Positions 26,267-34,062 of a stretch of DNA of 64,000 nucleotides are shown one piece after another. The DNA comes from Mucilaginibacter rigui. GTDB taxonomy: Bacteria; Bacteroidota; Bacteroidia; Sphingobacteriales; Sphingobacteriaceae. Within the stretch, counting starts at the first letter, position 1; each line of letters begins with the position of its first letter. The stretch is taken from contig NZ_JACWMW010000001.1 of NCBI RefSeq assembly GCF_014773275.1, positions 868,001 through 932,000 of the forward strand. Direction: 5' to 3'. A model generated the notes under the pieces. The model did no database searches, was not told where the DNA came from, and saw nothing but the letters and a program-made list of their open reading frames with translations. Made by a program: the position numbers and the translations under genes.

Positions 26267-27282
26267 TGCTGAAGAAAGTTTTACCTATTGTTATCATATT
26301 TTTTTGCACAACGGGCGTTTACGCACAGCAAAAGCCACAATACACTCAATATATTTTTAACAACTATCTGTTAAACCCGGCCGTTGCGGGTATAGAAAAC
26401 TATACGGATGTGAAACTTGGTTATCGTAGCCAGTGGACAGGCCTTGAAGGCGCACCAGTTACCGCTTATTTTAGTATAAATGCTCCGCTTGGTAGCAATT
26501 TTACCGAAGGCGATGCAACAGCATTCCCATCATCAGGCGGAGAGAACCCTTACAGCAGGATGTATACCCGCGATTACCAGGCCGCCGAACCCCACCACGG
26601 TATCGGCTTTATGCTGGTTACTGATAAAGCAGGGCCTATTGACCAAACCAATATGGCCGCAACCTATGCTTACCACCTTGGCCTTGCCCCAAGGCTAAAT
26701 TTAGCCGTAGGGGTATCTGCCGGTTTCAATCATTTGCATTTAAATACATCGCTTATAACTCTGGAGAATCAGGACGATCCGGTACTGAGGGATATCAATA
26801 ATAATCAATGGAAACCCGATGCAAGTGTAGGCGTTTGGTTATATTCTGCAGATTATTATGTTGGGATATCGGCTCAGCAAATAATACCGCAAAACCAGTA
26901 CATCACAACCGGGAATAATTCAAACCTAAGTAAAACGGTGCCGCATTATTTTGCAACGGTTGGGTATAAACTCTACTTAACGGACGATGTAAGCCTGTTA
27001 CCATCGGCACTGATAAAATTTATACAACCCGCGCCAACAACATTTGATATTAACATGAAGCTTTCCTTTCGTGACAGGTTCTGGTTTGGCGGCTCGTATC
27101 GTAAGGATGATTCTTTCGGAATACTGGCGGGTTTTAACCTAAGCTCGTTTGTTAACGTAAGCTATTCTTATGATGCCACTACTTCAGCATTACGCACGGT
27201 TAGTAACGGATCGCATGAAATTGTATTGGGTATCATGCTGAATAACCGATATAAATTGACCAGTCCGCAGCACGGATGGTAG
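26266..27282 (+). CDS. PorP/SprF family type IX secretion membrane protein
   Basis: Outer-membrane beta-barrel protein, 338 aa, with signal peptide (MLKKVLPIVIIFFCTTGVYAQ). The start QKPQYTQYIFNNYLLNPAVA, then YRSQWTGLEGAPVT, and the C-terminal FGILAGFNLSSFVNVSYSYD are diagnostic of PorP/SprF. Members help attach or secrete type-B T9SS cargo such as SprB. Its ATG overlaps the stop of the 903-aa cargo gene, so the two are co-transcribed and probably work as a pair. Confidence 0.92.
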   Translation: MLKKVLPIVIIFFCTTGVYAQQKPQYTQYIFNNYLLNPAVAGIENYTDVKLGYRSQWTGLEGAPVTAYFSINAPLGSNFTEGDATAFPSSGGENPYSRMYTRDYQAAEPHHGIGFMLVTDKAGPIDQTNMAATYAYHLGLAPRLNLAVGVSAGFNHLHLNTSLITLENQDDPVLRDINNNQWKPDASVGVWLYSADYYVGISAQQIIPQNQYITTGNNSNLSKTVPHYFATVGYKLYLTDDVSLLPSALIKFIQPAPTTFDINMKLSFRDRFWFGGSYRKDDSFGILAGFNLSSFVNVSYSYDATTSALRTVSNGSHEIVLGIMLNNRYKLTSPQHGW

Positions 27283-27329
27283 AGGATAAAATCAAGATTT
27301 GAGAATCGAGAACCAAGATAAGAAATAGC

Positions 27330-27363
27330 AAAAAGCCCTTTAATGAACTTAAAGGGCTTTTCT
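27330..27363. terminator. Bidirectional terminator between PorP/SprF gene and rpoN
   Basis: Stem AAAAGCCCTTTAA / TTAAAGGGCTTTT with A-run and T-run on the two sides, serving both convergent genes. It is embedded in a larger imperfect palindrome of the CAAGA/TCTTG family, with arms at about 27293-27325 and 27366-27395. Confidence 0.8.
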
Positions 27364-27395
27364 ATGTCTTAACTCAATAGTCTTGAATCTTTATC

Positions 27396-28871
27396 CTAAA
27401 GTTCTTTCCTTAGCCTTGCCACCGGTATATTCATTTGCTCGCGGTATTTGGCAACGGTACGGCGGGCAATGTTATAACCAGCATCTTTTAATATATCGGT
27501 TAGTTTTTCGTCTGCAAGGGGGTGGCGCTTGTCTTCTTTGCCAATATGTTCTTCCAGGATTTTCTTAACCTCTTTGTTTGATACTTCCTCACCGCTTTCG
27601 GTTTGGATAGCTTCGCTGAAGAATGATTTTAACAGGAAGGTACCAAACTCTGTTTGTACATATTTAGAGTTTGCCACGCGCGATACAGTAGATATATCCA
27701 TCCCAATCCGGTCGGCAATATCCTTCAGGATCATCGGTTTCAAATTCTTATCATCGCCGGTTAAAAAGAAATCGTACTGGTATTGCATTATGGCGTTCAT
27801 GGTTTTCAGCAAGGTTTGCTGGCGCTGTTTAATAGCATCAATAAACCACTTGGCCGAATCAAGCTTTTGCTTTACAAACTGCACTGCTTCTTTTAGCTTT
27901 TTATCTTTTTGCGATGCCTTATCATAATGCTGAAACATCTCCTGGTAGGAGCGGCTCACCTTTAGCTCGGGGGCGTTTTTAGAGTTTAGGGTAAGTATGA
28001 GTACGCCATCATTGTTTTTGATATGGAAATCGGGTATCACCTGCATTTGCTTGGTGCTTACCTCGTTGCTGTCGCCTGGTTTGGGGTTAAGTTTTAATAT
28101 CTCGTTAACAACACCACGCAGCTCAATCGAAGTCATGTTTAATGATTTCTCCAGCTTATCGTAATGCTTTCGTGTAAACTCATCGAGGTAATTTTCAACC
28201 ACCAGGATAGCCTTCTTTATAATCAGATCGTTGGGGTCTTTACGTTTAAGCTGTATCAGCAGGCATTCTTGTAAACTGCGCGCGCCAACACCCGGGGGGT
28301 CAAAGCTTTGTATTACCTTAAGCATATCCTCCACCTCTTCATCATCGGCTATAACATTCTGCGAGAAGGCCAAATCATCAGTAAGCGACATGATAGGCCT
28401 GCGCAGATACCCATCATCATCAAGGCTGCCTATAATTTGCTTTCCTATGCTAAAATCCTTGTCAGACAAGGGGAGTAGGTCAAGTTGTGCCTGCAGGCTC
28501 TCAAAAAATGAGCTTTGTACAGCAATAGGGATTTCCTTCCGCTCATCCTCGTCATCGCCATTCTGGTCATAACGCGTGCCGTAATCGTTTACGTTGTCGT
28601 CTTGCAGGTAATCGTCAATATTAAACTCATCCATTGGGCCCTGATCTTCGTCACCGTTATAAGTGTCTTCGTCAGGGTCGCGGTCGGGGTATTGTTCCTC
28701 AGGTTCGTTCAGGTTAGTTAAGCTTAAGTCTTCAAGCGCTGGGTTTTCTTCCAATTCTTCTTTAATACGGGTATCAAGAGATACAGTAGGCACCTGCAGC
28801 AATTTTATAAATTGAATTTGCTGAGGCGAAAGTTTTTGTAAGAGTTTTTGTTGAAGATTTTGTTTAAGCAT
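27396..28871 (-). CDS. rpoN: RNA polymerase sigma-54 factor
   Basis: Alternative sigma factor that directs RNA polymerase to -24/-12 promoters and needs an AAA+ activator. Length is about 491 aa from the ATG at 28871 (a TTG at 28889 is a less likely start). Region I is Gln/Leu-rich (LKQNLQQKLLQKLSPQQIQF), region II is strongly acidic (PDRDPDEDTYNGDED and following, about 60-100), and then come the core-binding domain, the HTH (MDISTVSRVANSKYVQTEFG) and the RpoN box near the C-terminus (ARRTVAKYREQMNIP). All expected parts are present. No sigma-54 activator is encoded in the window. Confidence 0.95.
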   Translation of the reverse strand: MLKQNLQQKLLQKLSPQQIQFIKLLQVPTVSLDTRIKEELEENPALEDLSLTNLNEPEEQYPDRDPDEDTYNGDEDQGPMDEFNIDDYLQDDNVNDYGTRYDQNGDDEDERKEIPIAVQSSFFESLQAQLDLLPLSDKDFSIGKQIIGSLDDDGYLRRPIMSLTDDLAFSQNVIADDEEVEDMLKVIQSFDPPGVGARSLQECLLIQLKRKDPNDLIIKKAILVVENYLDEFTRKHYDKLEKSLNMTSIELRGVVNEILKLNPKPGDSNEVSTKQMQVIPDFHIKNNDGVLILTLNSKNAPELKVSRSYQEMFQHYDKASQKDKKLKEAVQFVKQKLDSAKWFIDAIKQRQQTLLKTMNAIMQYQYDFFLTGDDKNLKPMILKDIADRIGMDISTVSRVANSKYVQTEFGTFLLKSFFSEAIQTESGEEVSNKEVKKILEEHIGKEDKRHPLADEKLTDILKDAGYNIARRTVAKYREQMNIPVARLRKEL

Positions 28872-28951
28872 AATTATAGACGAGGCCAAAAATACACCAA
28901 TTACCTTAAAGTTTAAAAATTACTTGTAAGTGGTTTATTTAGGGTTTAAAA

Positions 28952-28959
28952 TACTTTTG
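28952..28959 (+). promoter_or_regulatory. -7 box TACTTTTG before mscL
   Basis: Exact TAnnTTTG match 69 bases before the mscL ATG, in the divergent rpoN-mscL gap. A TTG occurs 25 bases upstream, somewhat far for the -33 element. Confidence 0.45.
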
Positions 28960-29028
28960 CACGGATTTTGTTTGGACGTAGAATAAATTTATTGCTAACT
29001 TTAATTACACACACAACACATCAACATT

Positions 29029-29418
29029 ATGGGATTTATAAAAGAGTTTAAAGAGTTTGCTGTTAAGGGTAATGTATTGGATCTGGCTGTAGCTGTAGTG
29101 ATAGGTGCAGCCTTTAGCGGAATTGTTAAATCACTTGTTGATGATATTATTACCCCGGCAGTGCTAACCCCGGCATTAAAGGCAGCTAATTTGAGTAACT
29201 TAAGTCAGCTGGTTATCCCAGGCACGGCTATAAAATATGGTAACTTTATATCGCAGGTAATTTCATTTATAATTATTGCTCTATCTCTTTTTGTTATTAT
29301 AACAGTTATTAACAAGTTTAAGAAAAACGAAGAAGCAACACCTTCAGCGCCACCTGCACCAACTAAAGAAGAGATCTTACTTACAGAGATACGCGATATA
29401 TTGGCGAAAAAGGCTTAA
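29029..29418 (+). CDS. mscL: Large-conductance mechanosensitive channel MscL
   Basis: Inner-membrane channel of 129 aa that opens on membrane tension to release solutes in hypo-osmotic shock. The N-terminal amphipathic helix (GFIKEFKEFAVKGNVLDLAV) and TM1 (VAVVIGAAFSGIVKSLVDDI, with the pore-lining Gly/Ala pattern) are followed by an ITPAV segment, a periplasmic loop and TM2 (FIIIALSLFVIITVINKFKK). A proline-rich linker leads to the C-terminal helix KEEILLTEIRDILAKK. Complete and of normal length. Own promoter region; monocistronic. Confidence 0.95.
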   Translation: MGFIKEFKEFAVKGNVLDLAVAVVIGAAFSGIVKSLVDDIITPAVLTPALKAANLSNLSQLVIPGTAIKYGNFISQVISFIIIALSLFVIITVINKFKKNEEATPSAPPAPTKEEILLTEIRDILAKKA

Positions 29419-29470
29419 TAAACGGTTAGTTGTTATAATACATTATATTTTACACAAGCTTTTTGTGGGT

Positions 29471-29812
29471 ATGATAGATATTGAAACCCTGCGCGGTATT
29501 GCCCTATCATTACCTCAAGCTACCGAGGGGCCACATGCCGATAAAACAGGTTTCCGGATCGGTAAAAAGCTGTTTGCTACTGTGAATATCAAAGAAAGTC
29601 GTGCAACGGTTAAACTCTCGCCAGCCAATCAGGATATCTTCTGCACGTTTGATAGTACTGTTATTTATCCCGTTCCCAACAAATGGGGCAAACAGGGTTG
29701 GACGCATGTAAACCTGCAAGCCGTACACAAAGAAATGCTCACCGAAATTTTAAAAGTCGCCTACTGCGAAGTAGCACCAAAGCGCCTGGCAGAGTTGGTG
29801 GTTTTTGAATAA
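29471..29812 (+). CDS. MmcQ/YjbR family protein
   Basis: Small protein of 113 aa from the ATG at 29471; an in-frame GTG at 29465 adds two residues. It shows the family pattern LRGIALSLPQATEGPHADKT, FRIGKKLFATVN, KLSPANQDIF, and C-terminal WTHVNLQAVHKEMLTEILKV. The fold resembles CyaY and members are annotated as DNA-binding, but the physiological role is not established. It lies 52 bases after mscL and could be co-transcribed. Confidence 0.87.
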   Translation: MIDIETLRGIALSLPQATEGPHADKTGFRIGKKLFATVNIKESRATVKLSPANQDIFCTFDSTVIYPVPNKWGKQGWTHVNLQAVHKEMLTEILKVAYCEVAPKRLAELVVFE

Positions 29813-29847
29813 GCTACCCGAAAATTATCACCCCAATTGACCAATGA

Positions 29848-30726
29848 CTAAAAAGTCTTGGCCAGTTTGGGGTTGGTTAAAATAACATAATCGCCCAGTT
29901 TGGCGAATTTGCTCCAGTCGGGGTTGTCAAAGCTTTCATCGGCATAAGCCTGTATATTGATGATGCGCACTTTAGGTAGATATTTTTTTAGCTGCGCTGC
30001 TGTGCCCATCTTCTCCTCACTATGAAAACCTCCATTCACCTGGAATACCTTATACCCTTGATGCGACTTCAAAAATTGGGCTATATTCCAGCCCATGGTA
30101 GCATCCCACAGGTTTTGCGATTGGTAGATCTTTAGGTTACCCATTGCGCTATGCCCGCCCATAATTGTTACAAATTTCTCGTAATAAGGCCCTGTAGCGG
30201 TATCAATAGGTAATGGTGCTAACCAACCTTTTGCAGTGGCGTCCAGCTTTTGCAGGTCGGTTAAACCAACGCGGGTAACCATGTTTGTATAACGGGTAGG
30301 GGCATTGGCGGCTATAACGGGTAAGTGCGCGGCTTTGGCCGTTTCTACCATAGGCCGGTAGTCTTTATAGTTTTTCCAGGTGCGGCCTTCGGCTATCAAA
30401 TTTTTCTCACGAATAAAATCGGCCAGGTACTCATTCAACACGGTCTGGCAATCTGTCTGGAACATCTCCATAGACAGGGCCGATTTAGCCGGGTACTTCT
30501 CGGCTATTTTTTTAAAGATAAGGCTCTCCAAATAATGGCCTGTGCTATCGTTGTGCTCTTCGCCAAAAAACAATACATCAGCTTTGCTTAAGTCGTTTAC
30601 AATATCATCAACAGTAGCCATGCTGCCCTTTGCGGTGTTATAGATTTTGTAATTTTGCGCGATTGGCTCCTGGCAAAAGGCAAATAATGGCAGCAAAAAT
30701 AGTATGGATAAGGTGGTAAATTTCAT
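29848..30726 (-). CDS. ChaN-like iron/heme-related exported protein
   Basis: Exported protein of 292 aa from the ATG at 30726, which places the signal peptide MKFTTLSILFLLPLFAFCQ at the N-terminus; the frame runs 37 codons further upstream without a better start. The ChaN/DUF399 fold is shown by DVLFFGEEHNDSTGHYLESL, ALSMEMFQTDCQTVLNEYLA, HLPVIAANAPTRYTNMVTRV and VFQVNGGFHSEEKMG. Proteobacterial ChaN binds heme and is often a lipoprotein; here the leader looks like signal peptidase I. Substrate or partner is unknown. Confidence 0.87.
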   Translation of the reverse strand: MKFTTLSILFLLPLFAFCQEPIAQNYKIYNTAKGSMATVDDIVNDLSKADVLFFGEEHNDSTGHYLESLIFKKIAEKYPAKSALSMEMFQTDCQTVLNEYLADFIREKNLIAEGRTWKNYKDYRPMVETAKAAHLPVIAANAPTRYTNMVTRVGLTDLQKLDATAKGWLAPLPIDTATGPYYEKFVTIMGGHSAMGNLKIYQSQNLWDATMGWNIAQFLKSHQGYKVFQVNGGFHSEEKMGTAAQLKKYLPKVRIINIQAYADESFDNPDWSKFAKLGDYVILTNPKLAKTF

Positions 30727-30786
30727 ATATTGCTTGGGTATGTTAATAAGTTGATAAATATCGATTATCAAATTACCACATTTGTA

Positions 30787-30817
30787 TTTGAAAAAACTAA
30801 AAAAAAGGCTACATTTG
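30787..30817 (+). promoter_or_regulatory. Consensus promoter of the rpmH-rnpA-yidD operon
   Basis: TTTG (30787-30790), exactly 19 bases, then TACATTTG (30810-30817): a full match to the Bacteroidota consensus TTTG-N19-TAnnTTTG. It is located 51 bases before the rpmH ATG. Confidence 0.8.
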
Positions 30818-30868
30818 CGCTCTTGTTTTAAAAACACAGACGTATAGAATAAAGAATAAAATATAGTT

Positions 30869-31027
30869 ATGAAAAGAACGTTTCAGCCCTCACAAAGGAA
30901 AAGAAGAAATAAACACGGTTTCCGTGAGCGCATGTCAACTGCTAATGGCAGAAGGATCCTTGCAGCAAGAAGAGCTAAAGGCAGAAAAAGGTTAACTGTT
31001 TCTGACGAACGCAGCCACAAAGCATAA
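30869..31027 (+). CDS. rpmH: 50S ribosomal protein L34
   Basis: Ribosomal protein of 52 aa: starts [20 protein letters not shown], continues with [20 protein letters not shown] and ends [11 protein letters not shown]. It is complete and highly basic, as expected for L34. It is the first gene of the conserved rpmH-rnpA-yidD order, 74 bases before rnpA, with a consensus promoter upstream. Confidence 0.97.
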   Translation: MKRTFQPSQRKRRNKHGFRERMSTANGRRILAARRAKGRKRLTVSDERSHKA

Positions 31028-31101
31028 TTCTGGTTGTTTACTCCTTGTAAAAGGAGCTGACCCGGTTATGTAAACATGTTTTCGGTTCAGCATCAACAAC
31101 T

Positions 31102-31485
31102 ATGTATACTTTTAAAAAAGAAGAACGGTTATGTAATAAAAAGCTTATTGACGGGCTTTTTCATAACGGCTCTTCTTTTTTGTGTTACCCCTATAAGGCT
31201 TCTTGGATGTTTACTGATGGTGAGCAGCAATCCCCTGTGCAGATAGTATTTTCTGTTGCCAAGAAGCGCTACAAGCGTGCTGTAGACCGTAACCTGGTTA
31301 AACGCCGCATGCGCGAAGCCTACAGGCTTAATAAACAAGCGCAATTATATGATGTATTGAGTGGTGCCGGTAAAAAAATGGTGCTATCTATCAGTTACAT
31401 TGGCAAAGAAATTTCCCCTTATGACTTTTTTGAAAAAAGGATGCTTAAGCTTTTAATACAGCTTGCGGGGGAAGCCAGTAAATGA
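31102..31485 (+). CDS. rnpA: Ribonuclease P protein component
   Basis: Protein subunit of RNase P, 127 aa, that helps the catalytic RNA mature tRNA 5' ends. The family motif [20 protein letters not shown] is present, as are the N-terminal [17 protein letters not shown] and the beta-strand [15 protein letters not shown]. It lies in the canonical order after rpmH and overlaps yidD by 4 bases (ATGA). Confidence 0.96.
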   Translation: MYTFKKEERLCNKKLIDGLFHNGSSFLCYPYKASWMFTDGEQQSPVQIVFSVAKKRYKRAVDRNLVKRRMREAYRLNKQAQLYDVLSGAGKKMVLSISYIGKEISPYDFFEKRMLKLLIQLAGEASK

Positions 31486-31724
31486 ATTTTTTAATAAAAG
31501 GGATAAAAAGAGTTATTGGTGCTTTTTTTTTATTGCTGATAAAAGCATACCAGTATCTTATTTCGCCTGTATTACCTAATGCGTGCAGGTATACGCCTAC
31601 CTGTTCCCAATACGGTGTTGAGGCCATTAAAAAATACGGCCCTTTTAAAGGTGGTTGGCTCACGCTAAAGCGTATAGCACGCTGCAACCCGTGGGGCGGG
31701 CACGGGCACGATCCGGTACCTTAG
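31482..31724 (+). CDS. yidD: Membrane protein insertion efficiency factor YidD
   Basis: Small protein of 80 aa with an N-terminal amphipathic/hydrophobic helix ([20 protein letters not shown]) and the family cysteine motifs [38 protein letters not shown] and HDPVP. It assists YidC-dependent insertion. It overlaps rnpA by 4 bases. yidC itself is not in the window. Confidence 0.95.
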   Translation: MNFLIKGIKRVIGAFFLLLIKAYQYLISPVLPNACRYTPTCSQYGVEAIKKYGPFKGGWLTLKRIARCNPWGGHGHDPVP

Positions 31725-31818
31725 CCGGCAAGTTAAATTCATAAGTGAAAAGTCAAAACCTTGTATAGGTATATCGCTTTCACTTTTTAATTTTAACTTT
31801 TAATTTTGACTTTACAGA

Positions 31819-32502
31819 ATGATACTACAAATAGAAACAGCAACAACATCGTGCTCGGTAGCTTTGGCAAATAATGGTAAGGTATTGGCTTTTAAAGAAA
31901 TAAACGCCCGTAACATACATGCCGAGGTCATTACTGTTTATATTGATGAATTGATGGCGCAAACGGATAGTACTTATGCCGATCTGGACGCTATTGCAGT
32001 GAGCTGTGGCCCCGGCTCATATACTGGCCTGCGCATTGGGGTATCAACTGCTAAAGGCTTGTGCTTTGCTTTAGATAAACCACTAATAGCTGTACCAACA
32101 TTGGCAGCTATGGCTAAAGGAGCAGTACAAAATTATACTACGGATAAGGATACGTTATTGTGCCCGATGATAGATGCCCGCCGCATGGAAGTTTACACTG
32201 CTATATATAATGCAGCAGGCGAGGTTATAAAGCCTGTAGCGGCCGAAATTATTGATGCGGATAGCTTTAGTGACATCCTTGCCGAAAATAAAGTATTGTT
32301 TTTTGGCGATGGTGCCGATAAATGTCGACAGGCATTAAGCCATAACCCAAACGCGACCTTTTTAGCTGGGTTTGAAAACTCTGCTAAGCACCTTACCCAA
32401 ATTGCTGCCGATAAGTTTGCACTTGCCGATTATGAGGATGTTGCTTATTTTGAACCTTACTATCTTAAGGATTTTATTGCCGGAAAAAAGGCAGATAGCT
32501 AA
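31819..32502 (+). CDS. tsaB: tRNA threonylcarbamoyladenosine biosynthesis protein TsaB
   Basis: Pseudo-peptidase partner of TsaD, 227 aa, in making t6A37 of ANN-decoding tRNAs. The ASKHA fold shows LQIETATTSCSVALANNGK, HAEVITVYIDELM, the family motif GPGSYTGLRIGVSTAKGLCF and PMIDARRMEVYTAIY. It is complete, 94 bases after yidD, with a short low-complexity inverted repeat in the gap (about 31750-31812). Confidence 0.94.
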   Translation: MILQIETATTSCSVALANNGKVLAFKEINARNIHAEVITVYIDELMAQTDSTYADLDAIAVSCGPGSYTGLRIGVSTAKGLCFALDKPLIAVPTLAAMAKGAVQNYTTDKDTLLCPMIDARRMEVYTAIYNAAGEVIKPVAAEIIDADSFSDILAENKVLFFGDGADKCRQALSHNPNATFLAGFENSAKHLTQIAADKFALADYEDVAYFEPYYLKDFIAGKKADS

Positions 32503-32505
32503 TTA

Positions 32506-33945
32506 TCAATCGTTCCTGTCTTTATGGAAAATGCTGTTCCATAAGCGGGTTATAAAACCCGGCCTGTCGCCCAATGGAATGTGGCTGCTATTCAGCGGGT
32601 GTTCTATTACATTCCCAAATTTTATTGAAAAACCCATAAACAAATCGGCGCCTGTGTAGGATGCACTCTTATTGATCTGTGTTTCACTTTTATTTGCGGC
32701 AGCAGCAAAGCTAACCGATTGCATAATGCGATCGCTGCCGATGAAAAACTCAATATTTGGTGTTTTTACCATGAATTGCAAGCCGGCGCTAAAAATACCG
32801 TAATTGCTATATGATGTGGTTAATGTGCCTACCAGGTTATTATACTGAAAGGGATTTACAAGAGCGGCAGTATAACCATCGTAAAATACTTCTTTTTGTA
32901 ATATAAGCGTTGGCGAGTATTTAAAACGCCTGTCGTAATCAAACCAGTACGATTTATTTGCACTAATCTCGGCTACACCATTAGTAGCTGTTGTAAAAGA
33001 TTGTTGCTTATCTGCCGAGCGGATGATGCTATACGTTGTGGCGTACAAATTATCCTCTCTACGGTTAGTACTAATGTCAGGAGCGGTGCGGGTGGTATTA
33101 AATTCGCTTACAATTGAGCTTTTGTACCAGTGTATAAAACCTATATTTTTTACATTGAACTGGATGTTAAAATTATCTCTGGTACGGATAGCCGTACCAA
33201 TACTTATTGAGGCACCCGGGTTTCTTAAGGTGGGGAGCAGATCGTGTTTGCTGAATTCTCCAGGCGTGTAGCTTATCCGGTACCTGCCCTGCAGGCTAAT
33301 ATCGGCTGCATCGCTTGCCCTGTCAAAAGTTACGTGCGATTGATCTATTTGTAACTGCTGATACTGTATACCTAATAATGCGCTCAATTTAAAACCGAAA
33401 GCAAAGTTTTTATTAACCTTTTCCCTATAGTTGAAGCTTATTTGATGATAAGTTTGTTCGGTATAATTATTATTGAAAAGGTTAGTATAATCATCGGCGG
33501 GGAAGCTGTTAGGGCCATTTAGCAGCAACAAACTTTCGTCTGTAAACAGCCCGCGGCCTTCTGCACGTGTTTGGGTAGATATACCTATCTCCTGGTTGCC
33601 ATCTAAACTGGTAAAGGCTTTAAACATTAAGCTATAAATGTTTGCATTTGCATTTGCCCGGCTAAAGCGGCCATTGCCTATAGTAAGGGCAGTGTTGGCA
33701 TATTTGCCGTTAAATGCGCGGCTTTTAAGCGGTACCTGGCCGTTACCCGTAACGTACAGGTTGCTGTTAAAGTTGGGGATGAAAAAGTTGAACGCAAGTT
33801 TGCGGCTGGTATCGGGCACGAAGGCCGCCTGTGCCGGGTTCTCAAAAGAGTCATACAAAGTGCCGGTATTGTATTGGGAAAATTGCTGGCCAAAAGTTTC
33901 AACTGAGATAAACAAAAAACAAACAGCCAATAGAAAATTCTTCAT
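32506..33945 (-). CDS. DUF5723-family outer-membrane-like protein
   Basis: Exported protein of about 479 aa from the ATG at 33945, which begins the signal peptide MKNFLLAVCFLFISVETFGQ; an ATG five codons earlier is an alternative. The mature part is rich in alternating aromatic/polar strands typical of a beta-barrel. Features include SQYNTGTLYDSFENPAQAAF, KLAFNFFIPNFNSNLYVTGN and the C-terminal GADLFMGFSIKFGNVIEHPL. I recognise the DUF5723 pattern; function is unknown. Its stop lies 3 bases from the convergent tsaB stop. The neighbouring minus-strand gene also encodes an envelope protein. Confidence 0.8.
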   Translation of the reverse strand: MKNFLLAVCFLFISVETFGQQFSQYNTGTLYDSFENPAQAAFVPDTSRKLAFNFFIPNFNSNLYVTGNGQVPLKSRAFNGKYANTALTIGNGRFSRANANANIYSLMFKAFTSLDGNQEIGISTQTRAEGRGLFTDESLLLLNGPNSFPADDYTNLFNNNYTEQTYHQISFNYREKVNKNFAFGFKLSALLGIQYQQLQIDQSHVTFDRASDAADISLQGRYRISYTPGEFSKHDLLPTLRNPGASISIGTAIRTRDNFNIQFNVKNIGFIHWYKSSIVSEFNTTRTAPDISTNRREDNLYATTYSIIRSADKQQSFTTATNGVAEISANKSYWFDYDRRFKYSPTLILQKEVFYDGYTAALVNPFQYNNLVGTLTTSYSNYGIFSAGLQFMVKTPNIEFFIGSDRIMQSVSFAAAANKSETQINKSASYTGADLFMGFSIKFGNVIEHPLNSSHIPLGDRPGFITRLWNSIFHKDRND

Positions 33946-34062
33946 ACACACATTCGCCATACCTGATGTTTACAGGCGCATAAATAAATTGCTTTAAAAC
34001 TTATCAACTAATATACGCTCCATTTTACGTAATTGTGGGCTTTTGGTTGTGTTTTGTCAATT

